Below, one piece after another: positions 1-7,531 of a stretch of 58,871 nucleotides of DNA. The DNA is from Candidatus Zixiibacteriota bacterium. GTDB lineage: Bacteria; Zixibacteria; MSB-5A5; JAABVY01; JAHJOQ01. How positions within the stretch are numbered: position 1 is the stretch's first letter; the number at the start of each line of letters is the position of its first letter. Below the pieces are notes generated by a model. It did not search any database. It was not told the origin of the DNA and saw only the letters and a list, made by a program, of their open reading frames with translations. The stretch spans positions 1-58,871 of the forward strand of contig JAHJOQ010000137.1 of NCBI GenBank assembly GCA_018820315.1. Reading direction: 5' to 3'. Made by a program: the position numbers and the translations under genes.

Positions 1-1
1 G

Positions 2-478
2 GAATTTCATGATGCTACGCATAATTGCTATGCGTACAAAGTCGGGTTTGGCCACGAACCCGTATTTAGAAGTTCGGATAACGGCGAACCGTCAGGCACT
101 GCAGGCAGGTCGATCCTCGAGGCACTTGACAAGTATGATCTGATCGATACGACTATAGTCGTCACCCGATATTATGGCGGAATCAAGCTCGGTACGGGCG
201 GGTTGAGTCGCGCCTACCGTGATACTGCACTGGCTGTGATCGAATGCGCCGGCATCATGTCCAGGTACATCACGAAACGGCTGAAGTTTGTCTTCGAACA
301 TCAATTCACGAATGTTGTTTTGCGAACACTCTCTTCAGATGTATGCAGCATTGTCGAGAGCCAGTTTACGGATGTCGGCACGGTGATTTGCGATATCCGC
401 GAACTTTCGGTAGACCAAATTAGGCAGACGCTCATTTCGGCCACGAATGCTCGGATAGAGATTCAGGAACTCGCCTGA
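2..478 (+). CDS. YigZ/IMPACT family protein, 5' end outside window
   Basis: The reading frame is open from the first bases of the window, so the start codon lies upstream; codons begin at base 2. The visible part carries the family hallmarks: DATHNCYAY near the beginning, then SDNGEPSGTAG, then RYYGGIKLGTGGLSRAYR. These are the conserved core of the YigZ/IMPACT N-terminal domain (UPF0029), a family with a ribosomal protein S5 domain 2-like fold. IMPACT regulates translation-stress kinase signalling in eukaryotes; the bacterial role is unsettled. The remaining C-terminal 80 or so residues match the small ferredoxin-like second domain in size. About 158 residues are present, so perhaps 40 to 50 are missing. 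An ATG at 203 is internal to the conserved core and is not the real start. Confidence 0.9.
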   Translation, partial: EFHDATHNCYAYKVGFGHEPVFRSSDNGEPSGTAGRSILEALDKYDLIDTTIVVTRYYGGIKLGTGGLSRAYRDTALAVIECAGIMSRYITKRLKFVFEHQFTNVVLRTLSSDVCSIVESQFTDVGTVICDIRELSVDQIRQTLISATNARIEIQELA

Positions 479-483
479 GTTAC

Positions 484-511
484 TTGACAAATCGCTGATT
501 CTCCATATATT
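484..511 (+). promoter_or_regulatory. Sigma70-type promoter of the dockerin protein gene
   Basis: TTGACA at 484-489 is followed after 16 bases by TATATT at 506-511. Transcription would start near 518, giving an untranslated leader of about 100 bases before the ATG at 618. It lies directly after the stop codon of the YigZ gene. The assignment rests on match to consensus only. Confidence 0.5.
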
Positions 512-617
512 GAATGAGAACTTACCTATAGCGTTAAGAGACGTTTGATACAGGCCGAATTATATAGAACAAGAACTCTCAGATAGCATCTGGCCGACAA
601 TTATAGGAGAAGTAAAG

Positions 618-2198
618 ATGAACATCCATGCAGACGCACGCACCATCAGACAATCCGTTTATTTGGCTCTAGTGCCAATCTTAATCATGATTCTCGGCAG
701 CTCTTCCGCATGGGCTCAGGATGCCGGCATTCCAGATACGTGCCGATATGAGCCTGCAGCCAGTCTCTGGCAGGTCGAGACGGAAGCTGACACGGTTTTC
801 TCGGTCGAGTTGTGGGCATGGACCGATGCCGCAGTTATGAAAGGCGCTTCCCTCGGCTTCAGAGTCTCAACCAGCACGGGCGGAGGAACCGGTCACGACG
901 ACTCACTTCTCATTGTCGATACTTTCATAGTCAATCCGGAGTTAGCATCGATACCATTCACGGCCTACCTGCGAAGCCTTCTTGACACATCTTTGGACCC
1001 GGGTGCTGCGGATTGGGGATATAATGGCTACGCTGTCGGTTTCCTCGGCACTGAAAATCCGATTTTCCCGGCGGGAACGCCAACCAAGCTGGGCGACCTT
1101 TATCTGAAACTGCTCGATCTTTCTTCGTTGCCCGATTCATTCGATATTGAGGTAGATTCATCATACTTCCCGCCCGCGGGACCGTTCAAATTCTCGCCTG
1201 CCGAGGCAACAGGTTATCCTCCTCGGTTCGTGAAGGCGGTTATCAGCGTCGTTCAGGGAATCTGTATCGATTCGGACGGCGACGGATTCGGCGATCCGGG
1301 TCACCCTGAGAACAATTGTCCGGATGACAATTGCCCGAGTGTTTACAACCCTGAACAGGAAGATTCGGATGACGATGGAGTTGGCGACTCCTGCGATATC
1401 TGCCCGTTCCATGTCGCCGATGACTGCTGCAGTCCGACAACGGGCAATCTTCCCCCGTCGGTGAGTTCGCTGACGGAGATTTCGGCAACTCCGGGAGCTG
1501 GACCGTTCGTATACGTCGCGACGGCTACAGATCCCAACTGTGACGGCACAGAACTCAATCTAAGTTATGAGAATATTCCGTCATGGTGCATGGTCGCAGG
1601 CGATTCAATCAGCGGACTCGCTGAATGCGATTATGTCGACACTTCCTTCACAGTCATAGCATCAGATGGAGAGCTTGATGACACGATTGTGGTGAGCCTT
1701 CTGATCGACCTGTCGAATCAGCCACCTGAGATCACCGATCCGGCTGATCTGCGAATCGTGCAGAATCAGACCCTGTTTGTATTCTATCCGACAATCGTCG
1801 ACCCCGATGATCCGGTGCATACAATCTCCTATCCGGAATTCCCGCACTGGTGCGAAGTTCGCAATGATTCGGTGATCGGCATCGCTCCCGATACGATGTT
1901 TGTGGAACCGCTGACAGTCATAGTTGAAGACTACTGCAATGCTGACACTTTGACCTTCTCGGTTTCCATTTATGTTTGCGGCGATGTTGATTCCAGTGGC
2001 AGTGTTGATATCGACGACGTCGTTTTCCTCATAAGCTACATTTTCGCGGGTGGACCTGCGCCGGAGCCCATCGAATCCGGTGATGCTGATTGTTCGGGAG
2101 GAATCGACATCGATGATGCGGTATATTTGATCACGTATATATTCTCTGGCGGCACTCCGCCATGCGATACGAATGGCGATCAGATACCTGATTGCTAA
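618..2198 (+). CDS. Secreted protein with thrombospondin type-3 repeats and dockerin-like C-terminus
   Basis: This 526-residue protein starts with a signal peptide (hydrophobic stretch about 14-33, likely cleavage after AWA). The first 200 residues resemble the beta-sandwich region that precedes such modules but match no family I can name. Residues about 217-265 hold calcium-binding thrombospondin type-3 repeats (DSDGDGFGD, EDSDDDGVGDSCDICPF). Two Ig/cadherin-like segments follow, each opening with a PP pair (LPPSV, QPPEI). The C-terminus (about 453-515) is a two-repeat dockerin type I-like module, CGDVDSSGSVDIDD and GDADCSGGIDIDD, each followed by an aliphatic helix ending YIF-GG. Such tails are common on secreted proteins in FCB-group candidate phyla and are thought to act in calcium-dependent surface or complex attachment. 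AGGAGAAG upstream of the ATG is a good ribosome site. The substrate is unknown. Confidence 0.85.
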   Translation: MNIHADARTIRQSVYLALVPILIMILGSSSAWAQDAGIPDTCRYEPAASLWQVETEADTVFSVELWAWTDAAVMKGASLGFRVSTSTGGGTGHDDSLLIVDTFIVNPELASIPFTAYLRSLLDTSLDPGAADWGYNGYAVGFLGTENPIFPAGTPTKLGDLYLKLLDLSSLPDSFDIEVDSSYFPPAGPFKFSPAEATGYPPRFVKAVISVVQGICIDSDGDGFGDPGHPENNCPDDNCPSVYNPEQEDSDDDGVGDSCDICPFHVADDCCSPTTGNLPPSVSSLTEISATPGAGPFVYVATATDPNCDGTELNLSYENIPSWCMVAGDSISGLAECDYVDTSFTVIASDGELDDTIVVSLLIDLSNQPPEITDPADLRIVQNQTLFVFYPTIVDPDDPVHTISYPEFPHWCEVRNDSVIGIAPDTMFVEPLTVIVEDYCNADTLTFSVSIYVCGDVDSSGSVDIDDVVFLISYIFAGGPAPEPIESGDADCSGGIDIDDAVYLITYIFSGGTPPCDTNGDQIPDC

Positions 2199-2590
2199 CA
2201 TCTGAAGAGTTCGTAAAACTGACGAAACTGAGATGGCTCGCGTTATGCACCGCACTGATCACGGCTGCTTTAGTCAGTGCGGAGATGGCAGATGCCGGCA
2301 GGAAGATCCACTCGGATGCCGCCGCAATTGTCACGAAGTCACTTGATTCGTTGCAGCAACACGCCGAGGACAAATCCCCTGCGTCCGGAGAGGAGATAGA
2401 TTGGAAATGTTTATCCTCCGGTGGTACGCAAAGCTCTGATGGGTCCTTTGTGATCAATGGTACCTTCGGCCAGCTTGCGGTGGGAACATCGTCCGATGGC
2501 ACATCCGACACTCGTCATGGTTATTGGCAGAATTTCGCGTACAAATGGGAGTGCGGTGATGTCAACATGAGCGGAGACATCGACATCGGA
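2192..2590 (+). pseudogene. Truncated secreted dockerin-type protein
   Basis: The frame opens with a TTG at 2192 overlapping the previous stop codon and encodes a signal-peptide-like segment, then a region (CLSSGGTQSSDGSF, FGQLAVGTSSDG, HGYWQNF) characteristic of secreted proteins whose C-terminus is a dockerin. The dockerin begins, CGDVNMSGDIDIG at about 2551-2592, then homology stops abruptly. The frame runs on to 2860, but that part is only the antisense of the TPR gene reading the other way. At least one and a half dockerin repeats are missing. A TTG start is the only in-frame candidate I see and it lacks a convincing ribosome site. Confidence 0.6.
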
Positions 2591-2887
2591 GTCATTTGCG
2601 GCTCCAAAATCGATGCCATCTTCAGCAAGACCCCTGAGGACTCTGAAAGCGCCCTCGGTCTGACCCGTGAGAGCGTACCCACATGCAAGATTATACCAGC
2701 TCACGAGACTGTGGGGATTAATGTCAATTGCACTGGCGGTGTGCTGCACGAAGAGGCTGTAATCCTGATTACGGTATGCTTCAGCAGCCTTCTGTTGGTG
2801 TTCGCCATAGGTCAGTTCGTTCTCCTGAGCGATCACCGCGCTCGATGCAAGTACCAGTAGAAGTGTCACCAATGCTGCGAATCTCAT
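2590..2887 (-). pseudogene. Truncated secreted TPR protein
   Basis: Reading on the minus strand from the ATG at 2887 gives a clear signal peptide (MRFAALVTLLLVLASSAVIAQ, likely cut after VIA) and a tetratricopeptide-type helix pair (SLVSWYNLACGYALTGQ), then an end resembling the usual D-F-G-A-N-D segment of this family. Homology ends at about 2590, exactly where the dockerin gene on the plus strand also ends. The frame continues to 2411, but only as antisense of that gene. Only about 100 codons of the original remain. The two genes are therefore fused tail to tail with both 3' ends lost. Confidence 0.6.
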
Positions 2888-3367
2888 TTGGACTCCGGAG
2901 TCAGATTAGCATTCACTATGACGGATTCGGCTCACAATCATCAAGAAAACGGCAATCCGTCGTCCTGTCTCTATAACTGCAAGCAATATTGATTGTTTTA
3001 GCGGCTGTGTCAAGTGGGTGTTGTTGCGAAATTGTTGCGAAATCAAAGCGAGTATTGAAGCCACGCTCTGCGCTACGCCCGATCGCGAAAATGACAAAAC
3101 GGCATGAAGCGCCGATGATTTGTGAGCTTGGTTCAGGAAATCCGCGGATTTCGAGAAGCTGGCAGACCATACTTCTCGGCGAATTCCACCAATAGTCACT
3201 TCATCATTATATAGGGACATATCCCATTCGCGATTCTGTCAATGAGCAATCCTCCTCTGAGTCAGACTCAAGGTGTACTTACCACTTGAGTTTCTGAACA
3301 GTTTAGCTATATTTGCATGTTATTCCGGAAGCTTGGAGGAAAATGTAGTTTTGCAGAAAGGGATGAA
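2888..3367. other. Intergenic region, no gene seen
   Basis: This 480-base stretch separates the truncated TPR gene (reading leftward) from the DHS-like gene (reading rightward), so it should hold both promoters. Short ORFs on both strands have no recognisable motifs. I see no strong hairpin, tRNA or repeat in it. Confidence 0.4.
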
Positions 3368-4417
3368 ATGTTCGAGAACAAAGTTAAAGCGATAAGCGTC
3401 AAGCCCAGGAAATCTGTGTCACAACTACTTGCCGACATGTCGAGAACCGGATTCCAGGGCAAGAGCCTTGCAAGAACGGTTGAAGTAATAGAGAAGATGG
3501 TCAAGGACAAGAAAACATCGATAATGCTCGGCTACGCTGGATCGCTTTCGACAACAGGCCAGTGGAAAATCATCAATTGGTTTCTCGAGCAGGGCTTTGT
3601 CGATATTCTTGTCTCTACCGGTGCGAACATCTCCGAGGACATTGTTGAAGCAATGGGATTGTCCTACTATCAGGGACATCACGTTACCGATAATGTGAAG
3701 GCATTCAAGGAAGGCTATAACAGATATTACGACGTGTTCGGCAAAGAGAAGGACTACATGAAAATGACCACTCTGATAGCCGATTTCATGGTGACGCTCG
3801 ATGAAGCTCATGGATACTCGTCGCGTGAATTCCTGAATCTGTTCGGAAAGTGGCTCCTGAAGAAGAAGGTCAACAGCATAGTGGCTACAGCCGCAAAAAT
3901 GAAGGTGCCGGTATTCAGTCCGGCAATAATCGACAGCCCGTATGGTGATGCCGCCCTCGTCGCGAAGAGTCAGAAGTTCAGCCTTATTCTTGACGGAGTC
4001 AAAGACTACACAGAATTTATGGAACTTGCACAGCAGGTTAATGATACAGCTGTAATCTATATAGGTGGTGGCGTACCGAAAGACTTCATCCAGCTATTCG
4101 CCGTGACCTCAGATCTTCTGTACACAGACAGGAAAGTGCCGGGGCGTAAAGGCGGCGTCCAGCGTCCGGGCGACAGCGATGAGACATATTACCCACACAG
4201 ATATGCAGTCCAGATCACGACTGACTCGCCTCAATGGGGGGGTCTGTCCGGATGCACCTTCGAAGAAGCAGTCACATGGGGTAAGGAACGGCTGGATGGT
4301 GAATTCGTTCAGTGTTACTGCGATGCGACAATCGCTCTGCCGATAATATCCCATGCATTGGCTGAAAGGGTCAAGTCGAAGCGCAAAGGCAATCGACTTG
4401 CCGACCGGTTCGCCTAA
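3368..4417 (+). CDS. Deoxyhypusine synthase-like (SpeY-type) enzyme
   Basis: The protein, 349 residues from this start, is a member of the deoxyhypusine synthase fold family, which uses NAD and transfers the aminobutyl group of spermidine. It shows the NAD-site stretches STGANISED and IIDSPYGDA, the GGGVPKDF segment, and VTWGKERLD near the C-terminus, where the lysine (about residue 306) matches the active-site lysine of the eukaryotic enzyme. Bacteria lack eIF5A, so bacterial homologues are thought to make polyamines such as homospermidine or to act on an unknown acceptor. An ATG 51 bases upstream lies in frame but has no ribosome site; AAGGGA precedes the ATG at 3368, so I prefer it. It stands alone, with no polyamine genes nearby. 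Confidence 0.82.
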   Translation: MFENKVKAISVKPRKSVSQLLADMSRTGFQGKSLARTVEVIEKMVKDKKTSIMLGYAGSLSTTGQWKIINWFLEQGFVDILVSTGANISEDIVEAMGLSYYQGHHVTDNVKAFKEGYNRYYDVFGKEKDYMKMTTLIADFMVTLDEAHGYSSREFLNLFGKWLLKKKVNSIVATAAKMKVPVFSPAIIDSPYGDAALVAKSQKFSLILDGVKDYTEFMELAQQVNDTAVIYIGGGVPKDFIQLFAVTSDLLYTDRKVPGRKGGVQRPGDSDETYYPHRYAVQITTDSPQWGGLSGCTFEEAVTWGKERLDGEFVQCYCDATIALPIISHALAERVKSKRKGNRLADRFA

Positions 4418-4518
4418 CATCTACTCCTCGGCTCCGTTTAGTGATCGCAGGGGCTGTGCTCCTGCGTTTCTTCTTGGATGCTCAGAGGTACAGCCTCTGA
4501 GCGCACATCCATAGTAAC

Positions 4519-4591
4519 AGAGAGATTGCCACGTCGCTTTGCTCCTCGCGATGACGGATTCTATGCCTCACAGGACTTTTTCAACAAGCCC
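4519..4591 (+). repeat. Half copy of the dispersed MITE-like repeat (family A)
   Basis: The stretch from GAGATTGCCACGTCGC to CTTTTTCAACAAGCCCC matches the right half of the two complete copies at 20672-20822 and 55915-56066. Its left half and left inverted terminus are missing. It sits between the DHS-like gene and the sigma factor gene. Just upstream (4451-4500) are two further small hairpins, one with arms GCTCAGAGG and CCTCTGAGC. Confidence 0.7.
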
Positions 4592-4740
4592 CTCCGCGGC
4601 TGTGATACCGCTTGCCGCTTTTCAAACGCTCACTGAACATGCGAGATAGTTCCGGATATCTACAGCCCCTTTGAGGTAGGCGACAATCTCCCGCCAATAA
4701 TCCACAAGTTTTGGCTTTCTTTCGTGTCAATGGTGTGGTA

Positions 4741-5343
4741 ATGTCTATACAAATGGTGACTCACGAAAATCTGGACGAGCGCGAACTTGTCCAACGGGCA
4801 GCCACAGGCGATAGATCCGCATTCAAGGCAATCGTAGACTGTTTCGGAGCCAGGGTTATCAACCTCGCAAACAGGATCACCCGCAACAAAATGGATGCGG
4901 AAGACATTGCGCAGGATGTTTTTGTCGAGGTTTACCGCAATGTCGGCAATTTTCGAGGAGATTCTTCACTGTCGACATGGATACTCCGCATAGCACACAA
5001 TCGATCGCTCAACTACCTTCGCGACAAGAGACCATCGAACACGGTATCTCTCGACACCGCCAAAGGGCAAGATGATCTCCCCCTGCTGAATGGGCTTCCG
5101 GGGAAGGAGTCTGATATTCCTGACCGCGCGCTGGAGATTGAGCGGAATCGGTCAATTCTTTACGATGCGATAGCCGAGCTTCCGGAAAAGATTGCTAAGC
5201 CGTTCACACTACACAAGCTGGATGGCATGGCATACGACGAGATTGCACGTTTCCTCGGAATATCGCTGTCGGCGGTCGAATCACGGATTCACAGGGCGAA
5301 GATTCGTCTCCAGAAGGACCTTGCAAAGAGATTAAAGAGATGA
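4741..5343 (+). CDS. ECF-type RNA polymerase sigma factor
   Basis: About 200 residues long, typical of sigma-E-like (group IV) sigma factors. Region 2 is visible as DAEDIAQDVFVEVYRN followed by STWILRIAHNRSLNYLRDKR, and region 4 as LPEKIAKPFTLHKLDGMAYDEIA, with the helix-turn-helix GISLSAVESRIHRAKIRL near the C-terminus. It should direct RNA polymerase to its own operon and to envelope genes. The next gene encodes a zinc-finger anti-sigma factor, the usual partner. A TTG at 4711 would extend the protein by ten residues that look unlike the family; I chose the ATG at 4741, with another ATG at 4753 possible. No strong Shine-Dalgarno is seen for any of them. Confidence 0.9.
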   Translation: MSIQMVTHENLDERELVQRAATGDRSAFKAIVDCFGARVINLANRITRNKMDAEDIAQDVFVEVYRNVGNFRGDSSLSTWILRIAHNRSLNYLRDKRPSNTVSLDTAKGQDDLPLLNGLPGKESDIPDRALEIERNRSILYDAIAELPEKIAKPFTLHKLDGMAYDEIARFLGISLSAVESRIHRAKIRLQKDLAKRLKR

Positions 5344-5399
5344 AAAAAGCCGCAAGTTACTCAGGAAATGTGTGTCTATAGCATAGATGGAGGTTGAAT

Positions 5400-5879
5400 G
5401 TGACAAACTGTAAGCTCATAGAAAGAAATCTGATCGACTTTCTGGACGGGAATTTGAGTCCGGAATTGATGAAGCAGATGTCCGAGCATATCGAATCCTG
5501 CCCGGCCTGCCGAGAGCTTGCGCAGAGCTTCGCTTCTGTCTGGAAAAGCGCCGATCAGCCCGATGAGATTGAACTTCCTTCCAGATTCTGGGCGTCGATT
5601 CAGTCGGATATTGATGAGATCGATTCGAGGCGGGAGAGTAAGTCAATTTTCGGGAGAATCATTCCTATTTTGCAGCCGATCGCAGCCGCCGCGGCGGTGG
5701 TTGTCGTCGTTCTTCTCGGGAACAGCTTTGGAAAGGTTCCTGCTACGGTTTCACAGAGCACTTCAGAAGCTGTTGGCCTTTGGGACGAATATGAACTTGA
5801 TGCTTTTGATCAATTTCCGAGCGGGTCGATGGTTGATCTCTATTTCAACACGGATATAGGCGTGGGGGATCAGTCATGA
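5400..5879 (+). CDS. Zinc-finger anti-sigma factor, membrane-anchored
   Basis: The cytoplasmic N-terminal part has the ZAS motif H-x3-C-x2-C (HIESCPAC, about residues 32-39) that holds zinc and clamps the sigma factor. A single hydrophobic segment near residues 93-112 (PILQPIAAAAAVVVVVLLG) anchors it, leaving a short acidic periplasmic tail that could sense envelope state. GGAGG at 5389-5393 is ideally spaced for the GTG at 5400; the in-frame TTG at 5394 sits on top of it and is rejected. The gene follows the sigma factor by 56 bases and overlaps the next gene by four (ATGA), so they are cotranscribed and translationally coupled. Confidence 0.88.
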   Translation: MTNCKLIERNLIDFLDGNLSPELMKQMSEHIESCPACRELAQSFASVWKSADQPDEIELPSRFWASIQSDIDEIDSRRESKSIFGRIIPILQPIAAAAAVVVVVLLGNSFGKVPATVSQSTSEAVGLWDEYELDAFDQFPSGSMVDLYFNTDIGVGDQS

Positions 5880-6589
5880 AGCGAAAACTTATCATATATG
5901 CGCTTGCGCTGCTGACGATCTTCAATATCGCGACCCTTGCCACTTTCGGATATCATCGGTGGTCGCTGGAGCGTGATATGCAGAGATTTGCACCCGATGA
6001 TCCCGGACTAAGTCATATTGAAGAACTGGGACTCGACTCGAATCAAATCTCAGCCATGAAAGAGGCGCGCGAGCGGTTCCGTGAGGAATCCGAGACTGTT
6101 AATTCCGAACTCTTTGAGCTGCAAAATACTATGTTCGATTTGATGCACTCTGATTCTCCGGACACATCTGCAGTATTGGCTCTTGTGGACAGCATAAGTG
6201 CAGTGCAGAGTGTTCTTCACAAAATTGCGATCCGACATATGCTCAATGAAGGCAATATACTGACCCCTGAGCAACGTGAACAGCTCTTTAATAGATTTAA
6301 GAATCAATTGGGCAAGCGCTGGGAGAAACGGCGCGGAATGAACCGAGGCAAAGGGATGCACCGACCGCCGTTTGGTATGAATATGCCGGGAGGATTCGGA
6401 CTTCCGGGTGGGCAATTCGCAGAGCCGTGTGCAAATCCGAAACATTTTTTCGAAAGCAAACCGCCTGTCTGTCCCGATGGGCGCGAAAATAGAAAGTACG
6501 ATAGGACTGACGTCACCAATCAAAGTACTTATTCGAATGAAACAACTGACAATCCACCGAACAGTGGATCTGTCGAAGGAGGTATGTGA
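5876..6589 (+). CDS. Periplasmic Spy/CpxP-like (heavy-metal-sensor type) protein
   Basis: An N-terminal hydrophobic segment (about 5-22) exports or anchors the protein. The body is a helical hairpin of the Spy/CpxP/CnrX kind: LGLDSNQISAMKEARERFREE, then a long helix, then ILTPEQREQLFNRFKNQLGKR, the LTPEQ-type motif of this superfamily. The C-terminal 75 residues are low-complexity, Met/Gly/Pro-rich with two cysteines (EPCANPKHFF, PPVCPDG) and several His, plausible metal ligands. It overlaps the anti-sigma gene by ATGA, so it is likely the periplasmic sensor or chaperone arm of this sigma system, as CnrX is for CnrY-CnrH. The ligand is not evident. After the LTPEQ motif I can recognise no further domain. 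Confidence 0.78.
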   Translation: MKRKLIIYALALLTIFNIATLATFGYHRWSLERDMQRFAPDDPGLSHIEELGLDSNQISAMKEARERFREESETVNSELFELQNTMFDLMHSDSPDTSAVLALVDSISAVQSVLHKIAIRHMLNEGNILTPEQREQLFNRFKNQLGKRWEKRRGMNRGKGMHRPPFGMNMPGGFGLPGGQFAEPCANPKHFFESKPPVCPDGRENRKYDRTDVTNQSTYSNETTDNPPNSGSVEGGM

Positions 6590-6590
6590 G

Positions 6591-7145
6591 ATGAAGACGA
6601 GAAACATGATTGTGTTGATCGTAGCGGCGCTGTTTATCTTTGGTAGTGTGACGGCGTACGCACAGAAAGGCATGGGCTCAGGACATGGTAAGGGCGATCA
6701 TGGGCAGGGCGGATTCGGACCCGGCATGCAGGATGAACTCGCACTGACACCCGATCAGACCAAGCAGATTCAGAGCATGCATGTCGAAATGAAGAAGAAG
6801 CTGATCCCGATCGAGGCTGATCTGGAGCTGGCGCAGCTGGAGCTTCACGAACTGATCAGGAGCGGAGCTAACAAGACTGCAATCGACACCAAGATTGATG
6901 CCTTGGCTGCTATCAAGGCCAGTATTCAGAGAATCAAAATCGGTCAGATGGTACAGTTCCGTAATATGCTGACTGAAGAACAGAAAGCTAAGTTCGATTC
7001 CAGGCCGATGCACCGTGGAGGCAAAGGCGGAATGCGTGATGGCCGCGGATCAGGTCGCGAGATGGGCAATGGAGATTGCCGGTTCTTCGGAGATGATGGA
7101 CGGAGATCGGGCAACTGCATCTGGCTGGGTGATGACGATAACTAA
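6591..7145 (+). CDS. Second Spy/CpxP-like periplasmic protein
   Basis: A clean signal peptide (about 1-24, ending AYAQ) leads into a glycine/histidine-rich stretch and then a Spy-like helical hairpin with two LTXXQ-type motifs: LALTPDQTKQIQSMHVEMKK and MLTEEQKAKF. Spy-family proteins are periplasmic ATP-independent chaperones induced by envelope stress. The tail is rich in Gly, Arg, Met and Asp and contains a short CRFFGDDGRRSGNC segment with two cysteines. AAGGAGG at 6577-6583 precedes the ATG at 6591; longer upstream frames are antisense noise. It starts two bases after the previous stop, so the four genes from 4741 form one operon ending at the terminator at 7170-7200. Confidence 0.8.
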   Translation: MKTRNMIVLIVAALFIFGSVTAYAQKGMGSGHGKGDHGQGGFGPGMQDELALTPDQTKQIQSMHVEMKKKLIPIEADLELAQLELHELIRSGANKTAIDTKIDALAAIKASIQRIKIGQMVQFRNMLTEEQKAKFDSRPMHRGGKGGMRDGRGSGREMGNGDCRFFGDDGRRSGNCIWLGDDDN

Positions 7146-7169
7146 TGTTTCCCTTGGAAGGGTAAAAGA

Positions 7170-7200
7170 GGTCGGAGTTCAATAGGACTCCGGCCTTTTT
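7170..7200 (+). terminator. Rho-independent terminator of the sigma-factor operon
   Basis: A nine-base-pair stem (GGTCGGAGT pairing with ACTCCGGCC, one G-T pair) with a short loop is followed directly by five T residues. It lies 24 bases after the stop codon of the second Spy-like gene. Confidence 0.85.
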
Positions 7201-7316
7201 CGTTGGGTTGAAAAGCTTAGGTTGATGCCTTGAGCGATACACTTAGCGCAGAGATTGGTTTCGACAGCTCTCTCACCAGCCCGGAAAAGGATCGTCCGAA
7301 ATGGGGAAATCAGCGC

Positions 7317-7344
7317 TTGACATCTTGCACGACTTTGCTATATC
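7317..7344 (+). promoter_or_regulatory. Sigma70-type promoter before the HTH/nuclease genes
   Basis: TTGACA at 7317-7322, a 16-base spacer and TATATC at 7339-7344. The predicted start near 7351 lies just upstream of the small ORF at 7388 and the HARE-HTH gene at 7532. The 16-base spacing is the same as in the promoters at 484 and 24370. Confidence 0.5.
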
Positions 7345-7387
7345 GTGTTCTTGAGTCTCAATGACGCGCCCAGAGAAGGCAAGATGA

Positions 7388-7528
7388 ATGACCAAATGGC
7401 TGACGATCAAGGAAGCAGCGGAACATCTAATATTGGGCTGTTCGGCCCCCTACAAGATGATTCGCGAAAGCCGCAGTCCGGTCGATGGATTGCAGGCTGG
7501 TTTATACAGTCTTCAAAGGAGGAGATGA
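7388..7528 (+). pseudogene. Possible remnant of an excisionase-type HTH gene
   Basis: A 46-codon frame begins MTKWLTIKEAAEHL, the typical opening of MerR/excisionase-family DNA-binding proteins, and has APYKMIRESR where the second helix would be. The residues between and after do not fit, and no continuation of the fold is seen, so it appears degraded. It ends three bases before the next gene. The call depends on a short motif and could be wrong. Confidence 0.35.
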
Positions 7529-7531
7529 CAA

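Noticed and set aside
1662-2255. 197-codon frame on the minus strand across the dockerin gene
   Set aside because: Antisense to a well-supported secreted protein, with no motif; typical shadow in GAT-rich dockerin DNA.
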